DNA of 64,000 nt from an uncultured Flavobacteriaceae bacterium (lineage in GTDB: Bacteria; Bacteroidota; Bacteroidia; Flavobacteriales; Flavobacteriaceae), in the NCBI GenBank assembly GCA_947488435.1, contig CANKZG010000001.1, positions 2,658,308 through 2,722,307 on the forward strand. The letters are read 5' to 3'. Below the pieces are notes generated by a model. That model saw only the letters and a list, made by a program, of their open reading frames with translations, was not told the origin of the DNA and made no database searches. The position numbers and the translations under genes were made by a program. Below are positions 51,744 through 60,072 of this stretch, one piece after another; position 1 is the stretch's first letter; each line of letters opens with the position of its first letter.

Positions 51744-52631
51744 TTATTCTTGAATTAATTGGTACGTTATTGTTGTTTTTAATGTAGTTGGGATTTGTTG
51801 ATTTCCCCATTGTTTAATTGTAGAATTTCCTTCAGCATGACCAATAACATTCATTCGCTTTACAAAACCCGTAGCGTCGTCGGCTTGAATCATGGTGGTT
51901 TGTGAACCTGCAAGATTCATACTTGTATGTTCATCTACTACTTCTATAAGTAGGGTAGAAGATCCCGATATTATATATTCTTCTTTTTCCTGAGCCGCAA
52001 GTGTCCACTTATTTTGTGTTTCAAATTTTCCTGTATAGCTATTTTCCCAGCTATCTCCAATCCCAATATTTGTAGTATCTGGATAGAAATAGGTCATTTG
52101 CTTATAATTGTTTGTAAGCGCTTCGGATCCAAACTCCTCTTCTAGAGAGGCTTTCATTATTGCTACCGTAAACTCATCCTCAATATCGGAAGCAGCAATC
52201 ATGCGCTCAATGAGTTTTTCGCCACCCTTAACCGCTATGATGTTTCCGGTTTTGGCCAATTTTATTGTTACGGGATAATTTAAAATACTGTGAAAAATTT
52301 TTGATTGTGCATCAGTTTCATTCAAATCCTTAGCATTGACATCAATTAAATTCCCTTGTAAATTTGATGTCATTTTCATTCTCAAATCTTCAAAACTAAG
52401 GGATACCTGATAGCTTTCTTTAGAGACAGAAAGTACTTCAAACTTTAGAATACCATCCACGGTATTTGAAAGTTCATGGCTGGTTTCTCCCATTTTTTGA
52501 ATAGTAAGTTGGTGTACATTTTGCTTAACTAGATAAATATCTCCAACTTTTAAATTGTATTGTAGCTTAGATTGTGCAAAAAAAGTAGTACTGCTTAAAA
52601 GTATTAAGAGAAGACCCCAACTACATTTCAT
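51744..52631 (-). CDS. DUF6263-like exported protein
   Basis: I take ATG 52631 (295 residues) as the start, since it begins the signal peptide MKCSWGLLLILLSSTTFFAQ; the ATG at 52679 would put 16 extra residues before it. The mature protein is strand-rich: LQYNLKVGDIYLVKQNVHQL, FEVLSVSKESYQVSLSFEDLRMKMTSNLQG, YFYPDTTNIGIGDSWENSYTG and ATGFVKRMNVIGHAEGNSTI, resembling DUF6263. The role is unknown. It ends 3 bases before the TPR-like gene, so the two are probably one transcript. Confidence 0.75.
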   Translation of the reverse strand: MKCSWGLLLILLSSTTFFAQSKLQYNLKVGDIYLVKQNVHQLTIQKMGETSHELSNTVDGILKFEVLSVSKESYQVSLSFEDLRMKMTSNLQGNLIDVNAKDLNETDAQSKIFHSILNYPVTIKLAKTGNIIAVKGGEKLIERMIAASDIEDEFTVAIMKASLEEEFGSEALTNNYKQMTYFYPDTTNIGIGDSWENSYTGKFETQNKWTLAAQEKEEYIISGSSTLLIEVVDEHTSMNLAGSQTTMIQADDATGFVKRMNVIGHAEGNSTIKQWGNQQIPTTLKTTITYQLIQE

Positions 52632-52657
52632 CTTTTTCTGCCATTTATTTAATGTTG

Positions 52658-52665
52658 CAAAAGTA
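52658..52665 (-). promoter_or_regulatory. Possible -7 element of the DUF6263-like gene
   Basis: On the - strand the sequence is TACTTTTG, matching TAnnTTTG, 27 bases before the ATG at 52631. No TTG lies at the ideal -33 distance. It supports the shorter start, since the longer ORF would begin upstream of this box. Confidence 0.4.
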
Positions 52666-52847
52666 GTAAAACTATTCAAAATTTTGTCACAAAAAAAACG
52701 GAAGAATTTGGATTAAATCCAGATATTAGTGATAACGCGACGGTTTCGAATAGATATAAAATAATATTACGTTTTTATAGATTTGCTTAAGAATACCACA
52801 AATCGAAATAAGGAAAATAAAGTTTCATTACTTTTTTTTGAAATGAT

Positions 52848-52877
52848 TTGTCAAAGAAAAAAGTCTTCGTATATTTG
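52848..52877 (+). promoter_or_regulatory. Promoter of the L34 gene
   Basis: TTG at 52848-52850, a 19-base spacer and TATATTTG at 52870-52877 match the Bacteroidota promoter exactly, 61 bases before the rpmH start. The rest of the 306-base gap 52632-52937 is AT-rich with no further gene seen. Confidence 0.85.
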
Positions 52878-52937
52878 CGCCCAGATTTTGCACACGTTAT
52901 TGCAAAGTTTCTTTTAAAGTTATATAAACACACTGGG

Positions 52938-53096
52938 ATGAAAAGAACGTATCAACCTTCAAAAAGAAAAAGAAGGAATAAGCATGGATTTAGAGAGCGC
53001 ATGATGTCTGCAAATGGTAGAAAAGTTCTTGCTAGAAGAAGAGCTAAAGGAAGAAAGAAATTGAGTGTATCTTCAGAGCCCAGACATAAAAAATAA
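52938..53096 (+). CDS. rpmH: 50S ribosomal protein L34
   Basis: A 52-residue, very basic protein starting at ATG 52938: [20 protein letters not shown] continues into [22 protein letters not shown], the invariant L34 sequence. An ORF from 52848 adds 30 unrelated residues that overlap the promoter and is not the start. The gene has its own promoter and a terminator at 53123-53157; it lies before carB rather than beside rnpA. L34 sits in the large ribosomal subunit. Confidence 0.97.
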   Translation: MKRTYQPSKRKRRNKHGFRERMMSANGRKVLARRRAKGRKKLSVSSEPRHKK

Positions 53097-53122
53097 ATGA
53101 TACAATTGTATTCGAAATAATT

Positions 53123-53157
53123 AGGTGTTACTTTTTTTAAAGTAGCACCTTTTTTTT
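53123..53157 (+). terminator. Intrinsic terminator after the L34 gene
   Basis: AGGTGTTACTTT and AAAGTAGCACCT pair over 12 bp with one G-U wobble and a short T loop, followed by eight T. It lies between rpmH and carB, so carB needs another promoter or partial readthrough; none of the TAnnTTTG type is evident in the 35 bases before carB. Confidence 0.88.
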
Positions 53158-53192
53158 GTTTAGTAATTAATTTAAATACCGCTGAGAAAAAC

Positions 53193-56045
53193 ATGCCTAA
53201 AAGAAAAGATTTAAAATCTATTTTAATTATTGGATCAGGTCCTATCATAATTGGTCAAGCTTGCGAATTTGACTATTCTGGATCACAAGCACTAAGATCT
53301 TTACGAGAAGATGGAATAGAAACTGTTTTAATTAATAGCAACCCTGCTACCATTATGACAGACCCTTCCATGGCAGATCATGTTTACCTATTACCGCTAA
53401 CTACAAAATCAATTATTCAAGTTTTAAAAAACCACCCGAATATTGATGCTGTTTTACCAACGATGGGAGGACAAACGGCATTGAACCTATGTATAGAAGC
53501 TGACGAAAAAGGGATTTGGGAAGATTTTGGAATTGAAATCATCGGTGTTGATATCGATGCGATTAATATTACTGAAGATCGTGAAAAGTTCCGAGAACTA
53601 ATGCTTAAAATCGGCATTGGAATGGCGCCGCAGGCTACAGCTACTTCTTTTCTTAAAGGAAAAGAAATAGCACAAGAATTTGGATTTCCCTTAGTGATTC
53701 GAGCTTCTTATACCTTGGGAGGTGCAGGGGCAAGTATTGTCTATAAACCCGAAGATTTTGATGAGTTACTTAGTAGAGGATTGGAAATTTCTCCGATTCA
53801 TGAGGTAATGATCGATAAAGCCATGATGGGCTGGAAAGAATATGAATTGGAATTGTTGCGGGATAAGAACGATAATGTAGTAATTATTTGTGCGATTGAA
53901 AATATGGATCCTATGGGAATTCATACCGGAGATTCTATTACTGTTGCCCCAGCAATGACCCTGTCAGACAGCACTTATCAGCGGATGCGTGACATGGCAA
54001 TTAAAATGATGCGTAGCATTGGAGATTTTGCGGGAGGGTGTAACGTGCAGTTTGCCGTAAGTCCAGATGAAAAAGAAGACATTATCGCGATTGAAATCAA
54101 CCCTAGAGTATCACGTTCTTCTGCTTTGGCTTCTAAAGCAACCGGATACCCTATTGCAAAAATAGCGTCAAAGCTAGCCATCGGATATAATTTGGATGAA
54201 TTGGATAATCAGATTACCAAATCGACCTCTGCATTATTTGAACCAACCTTAGACTATGTAATCGTTAAGATTCCGAGATGGAATTTTGATAAATTTGAAG
54301 GATCCGATAGAACATTGGGTCTCCAAATGAAGTCTGTTGGAGAAGTAATGGGTATTGGACGTTCTTTTCAAGAAGCACTACATAAAGCAACGCAGTCCTT
54401 AGAAATTAAAAGAAATGGATTAGGAGCAGATGGAAAGGGTTACAAGAACTACGATCAAATAATTTCCAAACTTACGGTACCGAGTTGGGATCGCGTTTTT
54501 GTAATTTATGATGCTATTCAATTAGGTATACCTTTGAGTAGAATTCATGAAATCACCAAAATTGATATGTGGTTCTTAAAGCAATATGAAGAACTACACT
54601 TTTTAGAAAAAGAAATCGCAACCCATGAAATTGCAACCGTCACTAAAGACCTCCTTTTAGAAGCAAAACAAAAAGGATTTGCAGATCGGCAGATTGCTCA
54701 TATGTTGGATTGTTATGAGAGTGAGGTGCATAAAAAACGTACCGCTTTAAATATAAATCGGGTTTACAAATTAGTAGATACCTGTGCTGCAGAGTTTAAG
54801 GCGATGACGCCGTATTACTACTCAACTTTCGAGGAGGAAATAGAAACCGCAGATGGACAGCGTTATGTAGCAAATGATAGTGTTGTTAATGACCGCAAGA
54901 AAATTGTAGTATTGGGCTCAGGGCCAAATAGAATAGGGCAGGGGATTGAGTTTGATTATTGCTGTGTACATGGGGTGCTAGCTGCTGCGGAGTGTGATTA
55001 TGAAACTATTATGATCAATTGCAACCCCGAAACAGTTTCAACAGATTTTGACACGGCAGATAAGTTGTATTTTGAACCGGTTTTCTGGGAACATATTTAT
55101 GATATCATCCTGCATGAAAAGCCGGAAGGTGTAATAGTACAATTAGGAGGACAGACGGCATTAAAACTTGCTGAGAAGCTAGATAAGTACGGGATAAAAA
55201 TTATTGGGACGAGTTATAAATCTCTTGATTTAGCGGAAGATCGAGGAAGCTTTTCGAAACTGTTGAAAGAGAATAATATTCCCTACCCAAGATTTGGTGT
55301 TGCCGAAACCGCCGATGAAGCATTACAGCTGGCAGATGAGTTAAATTTTCCATTGTTAGTTCGACCTTCCTATGTTCTTGGCGGGCAGGGGATGAAAATC
55401 GTAATTAATAAGGAAGAACTAGAGCAACATGTGGTTGATTTACTGCGTAAAATACCAAATAACAAATTGTTATTAGATCACTATTTAGATGGAGCAATTG
55501 AAGCTGAAGCAGACGCCATTTGCGATGGTAAAGATGTATACATTATTGGAATAATGGAACATATAGAGCCTTGTGGAATTCATTCCGGAGATTCTAATGC
55601 TACGCTACCTCCTTTTAACCTTGGGGAATTTGTAATGCAACAAATTAAAGATCATACCAAAAAGATAGCCTTAGCACTGAATACGGTAGGTCTTATTAAT
55701 ATCCAATTCGCTATTAAAGATGACATGGTGTATATTATTGAAGCAAACCCTAGAGCTTCTAGAACTGTGCCATTTATTGCGAAGGCCTACAAAGAACCGT
55801 ACGTAAATTATGCTACGAAAGTAATGTTGGGAGAAAAGAAGGTTTCAGATTTTAACTTTGCACCGGAATTGGAAGGTTTTGCTATTAAACAACCCGTTTT
55901 TTCATTCAATAAATTTCCAAATGTAAATAAGAATCTTGGACCGGAAATGAAAAGTACTGGTGAAAGTATTTTGTTTATTGATGATCTTAAAGATGACGAG
56001 TTTTATAACTTGTACTCACGACGTAAAATGTATCTTAGTAAATAA
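53193..56045 (+). CDS. carB: Carbamoyl-phosphate synthase large subunit, lacking the C-terminal regulatory domain
   Basis: A 950-residue protein making carbamoyl phosphate for arginine and pyrimidine synthesis together with CarA (not in the window). Two ATP-grasp halves are seen: the first with LIIGSGPIIIGQACEFDYSGSQA and MGGQTALNLC, the second with VLGSGPNRIGQGIEFDYCCVH and QLGGQTALKLAEKL, and a middle oligomerisation part. The chain ends soon after the second synthetase half (DDLKDDEFYNLYSRRKMYLS). E. coli CarB has 1073 residues, its last 130 or so forming the allosteric domain for UMP, IMP and ornithine; that domain is missing here. This short form is, to my memory, the usual one in flavobacteria. 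Confidence 0.95.
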   Translation: MPKRKDLKSILIIGSGPIIIGQACEFDYSGSQALRSLREDGIETVLINSNPATIMTDPSMADHVYLLPLTTKSIIQVLKNHPNIDAVLPTMGGQTALNLCIEADEKGIWEDFGIEIIGVDIDAINITEDREKFRELMLKIGIGMAPQATATSFLKGKEIAQEFGFPLVIRASYTLGGAGASIVYKPEDFDELLSRGLEISPIHEVMIDKAMMGWKEYELELLRDKNDNVVIICAIENMDPMGIHTGDSITVAPAMTLSDSTYQRMRDMAIKMMRSIGDFAGGCNVQFAVSPDEKEDIIAIEINPRVSRSSALASKATGYPIAKIASKLAIGYNLDELDNQITKSTSALFEPTLDYVIVKIPRWNFDKFEGSDRTLGLQMKSVGEVMGIGRSFQEALHKATQSLEIKRNGLGADGKGYKNYDQIISKLTVPSWDRVFVIYDAIQLGIPLSRIHEITKIDMWFLKQYEELHFLEKEIATHEIATVTKDLLLEAKQKGFADRQIAHMLDCYESEVHKKRTALNINRVYKLVDTCAAEFKAMTPYYYSTFEEEIETADGQRYVANDSVVNDRKKIVVLGSGPNRIGQGIEFDYCCVHGVLAAAECDYETIMINCNPETVSTDFDTADKLYFEPVFWEHIYDIILHEKPEGVIVQLGGQTALKLAEKLDKYGIKIIGTSYKSLDLAEDRGSFSKLLKENNIPYPRFGVAETADEALQLADELNFPLLVRPSYVLGGQGMKIVINKEELEQHVVDLLRKIPNNKLLLDHYLDGAIEAEADAICDGKDVYIIGIMEHIEPCGIHSGDSNATLPPFNLGEFVMQQIKDHTKKIALALNTVGLINIQFAIKDDMVYIIEANPRASRTVPFIAKAYKEPYVNYATKVMLGEKKVSDFNFAPELEGFAIKQPVFSFNKFPNVNKNLGPEMKSTGESILFIDDLKDDEFYNLYSRRKMYLSK

Positions 56046-56053
56046 TATAAGGC

Positions 56054-56089
56054 AATTCAACTTCCAGATTTTTCTCTGGAAGTTGAATT
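56054..56089. terminator. Perfect 15-bp hairpin between carB and the convergent beta-helix gene
   Basis: AATTCAACTTCCAGA (56054-56068) and TCTGGAAGTTGAATT (56075-56089) pair perfectly around a six-base loop. The T-run on the + side is short (TTT after the stem's TT), so it is a strong stem with a weak U-tract; it probably ends both transcripts. Confidence 0.8.
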
Positions 56090-56098
56090 TTACAGCTT

Positions 56099-57106
56099 CT
56101 AATTTTCTATAATAATTCCAGCTTTAACCTTATCACTTGGGATGTGTAAATGTTGTCTACCGAAGAGAACAGCATTATTTTCGATAATTTTAGATTTCTC
56201 CAATTTTTCTATATTCCGAAGTTTGATATTTGGTTTTTTTATTGCAACTACTTTTTGATCCGATCTTGACCAATAGCCTACAAAAGCCTCATTCTCTGAA
56301 ATAATGCTATTTGAAAAATAGGAACTGTATACTAAGTTTTCTGGACCTACCAGAAAATTAGAATTACGTATGATTATATTATTTACAAAAGTAAATTTCA
56401 CATCGTCGGGACCAAACCAGAAGGCACTCTCATAGGCTCCATAAACAATAGAATTTTTTATGGTAAAACCCGCTACATTGTTAAAAAATAATACCGCATT
56501 TCTACATTCATAAAAAATGCAATTCGCAATGGTATTTTTTGGACCATGCGCCCAGACCCCACCTTGTATAGGAGCTGATTCCTTAGCACCAATGAAATAG
56601 CATTGACTAATATGCAGATCTTCTAAACTGGAATCTTCTTTGGTAATTGGATAGTAGTATTGAACATTAGGATTGGCATTTCCTAAAAATTTTAAACCTT
56701 GGATAGTCACATGATTTGTAGCAATTAATAAACCAGTAGCATGATTGAATTGTGTTTTAGAATTGTTTGAGGATGTTGATTGTATAATAGGCATTTGATC
56801 TGGAGTCCAACTCTCGGTATTCGGTAAATAAACTGCTTCAATAAAATATCGAGTAGTATCTGTCATAATACGTACGGGATTGATAGATACTTTATCTGAT
56901 AATGTATATAAACCCGGGAATAATTTAATACGAATTGCCCCAGAGCCTGTTAAAGAATTAGCAGCGGTAACGGCTCTTTTTAAAGATTGATAAGGAGCTG
57001 TTTTACTACCAGTATTTAAGTCTTTTCCCAATAAAGGATCGACGTAAATCTCTTGACTGAAAGCTAAACTACTAAGCAACAATAAAAGAAAGAATCGGTA
57101 TTTCAT
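56099..57106 (-). CDS. Right-handed parallel beta-helix protein, exported
   Basis: A 335-residue protein with signal peptide MKYRFFLLLLLSSLAFSQ. The opening EIYVDPLLGKDLNTGSKTAPYQSLKRAVTAAN is the DUF1565-type start of right-handed beta-helix proteins (pectate lyase fold), and repeating short strands follow (ISQCYFIGAKESAPIQGGVW, IANCIFYECRNAVLFF, IKNSIVYGAYESAFWF, FVNNIIIRNSNFLV), about one turn each 20-25 residues. Polysaccharide binding or cleavage is likely, but no catalytic set is recognised. It stands alone; 57107-57271 holds no gene. Confidence 0.8.
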   Translation of the reverse strand: MKYRFFLLLLLSSLAFSQEIYVDPLLGKDLNTGSKTAPYQSLKRAVTAANSLTGSGAIRIKLFPGLYTLSDKVSINPVRIMTDTTRYFIEAVYLPNTESWTPDQMPIIQSTSSNNSKTQFNHATGLLIATNHVTIQGLKFLGNANPNVQYYYPITKEDSSLEDLHISQCYFIGAKESAPIQGGVWAHGPKNTIANCIFYECRNAVLFFNNVAGFTIKNSIVYGAYESAFWFGPDDVKFTFVNNIIIRNSNFLVGPENLVYSSYFSNSIISENEAFVGYWSRSDQKVVAIKKPNIKLRNIEKLEKSKIIENNAVLFGRQHLHIPSDKVKAGIIIEN

Positions 57107-57271
57107 TTTATGATCTATTTATAATTAAGAGACCACAATTTAAAATAGTAATCGTTGAATGATATTATATTAACCGTACATAATCGTTCATTCTTGTTCA
57201 AATTCATTCAAACAATAAAAAACTATAAAAAGAAAATAGTTAAGGTCGAGCTTCCCTTTTTTTAAGGGCTA

Positions 57272-57655
57272 TCAATTTGCCGCTTTTAAAAGATCATTAT
57301 TCGTAACTAGTTTTGCTAGTGAAAACGCAGCAATACTCATTACTACATCTCGAATAGCAACATCAATAAAAGAACCACTAACAATTAGAGTAATTGCAAT
57401 TAAAAGTAACCATGCTGCAACAATGAATGCACCGAGCTTAGTTTTGAACAATACTAGTGCACCAGCTGCAATTTCTATTACACCAACAATTGTCATAAAA
57501 ACTCCAATTTCAAATGGCAGTAGTTCTACAAAACCTGTAAAGGCATATTGAGACCAATCGGTTAGCAAATTTGTAAACTTGTCGAGACCAGCTACTATAG
57601 GAACAAGACCAAATGTATATTTTAATAAATTAATAGATAAAGTTGTGTTTGACAT
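57272..57655 (-). CDS. DoxX-like small membrane protein
   Basis: A 127-residue protein with four hydrophobic helices: ISINLLKYTFGLVPIVAGLDKFTNLL, FEIGVFMTIVGVIEIAAGALVLF, LGAFIVAAWLLLIAITLIVSG and VVMSIAAFSLAKLV. The pattern (GLDKF at the end of helix 1 and a Glu in helix 2, GVIEIAAG) is that of DoxX/DoxD-like proteins, whose function in most bacteria is unclear and is sometimes linked to redox stress. It is divergent from an ECF sigma gene (104-base gap that contains a terminator-like hairpin), and may be controlled by it. Confidence 0.72.
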   Translation of the reverse strand: MSNTTLSINLLKYTFGLVPIVAGLDKFTNLLTDWSQYAFTGFVELLPFEIGVFMTIVGVIEIAAGALVLFKTKLGAFIVAAWLLLIAITLIVSGSFIDVAIRDVVMSIAAFSLAKLVTNNDLLKAAN

Positions 57656-57705
57656 GATAATTTGATTTAATTTTAGTTTGTATGGCTTTTTGATGTGGTA
57701 TTGTT

Positions 57706-57734
57706 AAAAAGGATACAATTTTTGTATCCTTTTT
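57706..57734. promoter_or_regulatory. Perfect 13-bp hairpin with T-runs in the divergent gap
   Basis: AAAAAGGATACAA (57706-57718), loop TTT, TTGTATCCTTTTT (57722-57734), symmetrical with T-runs on both sides. It lies between two divergent starts (57655 and 57760), where no gene ends. It could be a leader attenuator for the sigma gene or a regulator site; see findings. Confidence 0.7.
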
Positions 57735-57759
57735 TTGAATTGCTCATCTAATGCTATAA

Positions 57760-58437
57760 ATGGGTAGTATGAAAGAATCACAGATAGCAATTATTAGAAA
57801 TAGCAAGGTTTCGGACGAGAAGATTGTGGAGCGCGTTTTATTAGGTGAAAAAGAGTTGTATGAGCTTTTAATTCGCCGGTACAACCAAAAACTATACCGT
57901 CTAATTGTTGGATATTTATCAAGTCCTGATGATATTGCTGATGTAATGCAAGACACCTACCTAAAAGCTTATGAAAAATTGTATCAATTTAAATTCAATT
58001 CTAGTTTTTCTACTTGGTTAATTCGGATTGGAATAAACGAAGCCCTAGCAAAAATCCGCTATAAAATTAGGTATGTACAATTGAATAAAATGGATCCAGA
58101 AATACAAAACAATTTATTAGAAAAAGCGACGCCATCTCAATTAAACCCTGAGAAAAAGGTTATTCAAAAGGAAACCAAGCGCATGTTAGAAGAAAGTATT
58201 TCAAATTTGGAATCGAAATACCGCGTAATTTATATTTTAAAAGAAATCGAAGGTATGAAACTAAGTGCAATTAGCGAATGCCTAGATATCTCCATTCCCA
58301 ATGTTAAGGTGCGTTTGCACAGAGCCAAACATATGATTAAAGATGAATTGTATAAAATATCAGCAGATCCTGATATTTTTGAATTTGGATCTTCTAAATG
58401 TGATGTGCTTACCCGAAATGTAATGCAACTAATCTAG
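57760..58437 (+). CDS. ECF-type RNA polymerase sigma factor, orphan
   Basis: A 225-residue sigma-70 family factor. Region 2: LYELLIRRYNQKLYRLIVGYLSSPDDIADVMQDTYLKAYEKLYQFKFNSSFSTWLIRIGINEALAKI; region 4: RVIYILKEIEGMKLSAISECLDISIPNVKVRLHRAKHMIKDEL. A C-terminal tail (PDIFEFGSSKCDVLTRNVMQLI) with one Cys follows, as seen in some ECF groups. No anti-sigma gene is adjacent; the next gene, gnd, is convergent with an 8-base gap. The start could also be ATG 57769. The hairpin at 57706-57734 precedes it. Confidence 0.92.
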   Translation: MGSMKESQIAIIRNSKVSDEKIVERVLLGEKELYELLIRRYNQKLYRLIVGYLSSPDDIADVMQDTYLKAYEKLYQFKFNSSFSTWLIRIGINEALAKIRYKIRYVQLNKMDPEIQNNLLEKATPSQLNPEKKVIQKETKRMLEESISNLESKYRVIYILKEIEGMKLSAISECLDISIPNVKVRLHRAKHMIKDELYKISADPDIFEFGSSKCDVLTRNVMQLI

Positions 58438-58445
58438 ACCTAGAC

Positions 58446-59861
58446 TCATGCTCCCCATTCGGTATGGAAGATACCTTCCATATCAACACGCTCATAGGTA
58501 TGTGAACCAAAATGATCTCTTTGCGCTTGAATTAAGTTCAAAGGCAGATGGCTAGACGTATAGGCATCAAAATATGTCAGAGCATTAGAAAGTCCAGGCA
58601 TCGGAATTCCACTTTGAGCAGCATAAGAGACTAGGGCTCTAACTCTACTAACCGTTGCTTGTACTTTTTCTACAAAGATTGGGGAAGCCAATAGATTTCC
58701 TAATTTACGATCTCTGTTATAGGCCTCCATAATATCTTCTAAAAGCCCTGCACGAATAATACAACCTGCTCTCCAAATTTTTGCTATAACCCCTAGATCT
58801 AAATCGTAACCATATTCGTTGGAAGCGTCGGCAAGTTGGTGCAACCCTTGGGCGTAAGCCATAATAAAGGAAAAGAATAAAGCTTCTTCCGCTTTATTGA
58901 TCAATTCATTTTTATCAATGGCAGCAGGTGTAGGTCTGTCATATAGCTTATCTGCTAAAACACGTTCTTCTTTTAGGGCCGAAATTTCCCGCATGCTAAC
59001 AGCAATGTCAATAGTAGGTACAGGGATTCCTAAATCCATTGCATTTTGAGAGGTCCATTTACCGGTACCTTTTTGCTTAGCCTTATCCAGGATTTTATCG
59101 ACCAATCTGCCATTACCCTTGTCGTCATCTTGTTTAAATATTTCGGCCGTAATTTCCACTAGAAAAGACTGCAAGCGTCCTTGATTCCATGTGTTATATA
59201 CTTCATGAAGTTCATCATTATCTAATTTTCCAGCTTTACGAAGCAAATCATAAATTTCGGAGGTGAGTTGCATCATTCCATATTCGATACCATTATGCAC
59301 CATTTTAACGTAGTTACCTGCGGATTTTGGACCTAAATAGGCAACACAAGGTTCTCCTTTAAATTTTGCTGCTACAGCTTCAAAAACTGGTTGTACTTCT
59401 GCATATGCAGATTTTGACCCCCCTGGCATAATGCTAGGGCCTTTGCGAGCTCCTTTAGCTCCCCCAGAAACTCCTGCGCCAAAAAAGTGTAACCCTTTTT
59501 CCTTTAAGTAGGCTTCTCTGCGATCTGTGTCGGTAAAGAAAGAATTTCCACCATCAATAATAATATCATCTTTACTCAAATGCGGAATAAGATTATCGAT
59601 TACGATATCGACCACTTTTCCCGCTGGAACCAAAAGCATTATTTTTCTTGGAGTAGCCAAAGCAGCAACAAAAGTGGCTATATCTGTTGCAGCATTAACT
59701 TTTTCAGTATCTCCTCCTTCTTTTTTTAGTGCGGCTACTTTTTCTTCATCCAAATCATAACCAAAAGCCTTAAAACCATTGTCTGCTACGTTCAAAATAA
59801 AATTACGTCCCATTACACCTAGGCCTACTAATCCGAAATCATATCTATTCTGCTGTTCCAT
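58446..59861 (-). CDS. gnd: 6-Phosphogluconate dehydrogenase, decarboxylating
   Basis: A 471-residue long-form enzyme giving ribulose 5-phosphate, CO2 and NADPH. The NADP-binding start is FGLVGLGVMGRNFILNVADNG; the substrate region has GAGVSGGAKGARKGPSIMPGG, GNYVKMVHNGIEYGMMQLTSEIYDLL and SLSRVRALVSYAAQSGIPMPGLSNALTYFDAY, ending with FGSHTYERVDMEGIFHTEW. All active-site motifs look normal. It is divergent from zwf across a 211-base gap and convergent with the sigma gene. Confidence 0.96.
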   Translation of the reverse strand: MEQQNRYDFGLVGLGVMGRNFILNVADNGFKAFGYDLDEEKVAALKKEGGDTEKVNAATDIATFVAALATPRKIMLLVPAGKVVDIVIDNLIPHLSKDDIIIDGGNSFFTDTDRREAYLKEKGLHFFGAGVSGGAKGARKGPSIMPGGSKSAYAEVQPVFEAVAAKFKGEPCVAYLGPKSAGNYVKMVHNGIEYGMMQLTSEIYDLLRKAGKLDNDELHEVYNTWNQGRLQSFLVEITAEIFKQDDDKGNGRLVDKILDKAKQKGTGKWTSQNAMDLGIPVPTIDIAVSMREISALKEERVLADKLYDRPTPAAIDKNELINKAEEALFFSFIMAYAQGLHQLADASNEYGYDLDLGVIAKIWRAGCIIRAGLLEDIMEAYNRDRKLGNLLASPIFVEKVQATVSRVRALVSYAAQSGIPMPGLSNALTYFDAYTSSHLPLNLIQAQRDHFGSHTYERVDMEGIFHTEWGA

Positions 59862-60072
59862 GTATTTGCTGTTGCTATTATTATTAGAGTTACTTATGTT
59901 TGGTATTTAAATTTGCTGTAAATATCAATTAATATACTTTATCTTCGTCACTGGATATTTTGCGTCTAAATTAAACCAAAATGTCGAGTTATGGGACGAT
60001 AGTTTTTAGAAAAAAAATAAGGGTCACATTTTAAGTTAGAATTGATATTAATAGTGGTATAATTATCTTTTT

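Noticed and set aside
58461-58484. Ten-bp hairpin GGTATGGAAG/CTTCCATATC just inside gnd
   Set aside because: It is in the last codons of gnd and has no T-run on either strand, so it is not a standard terminator for the sigma gene, although it could be a weak structured end.
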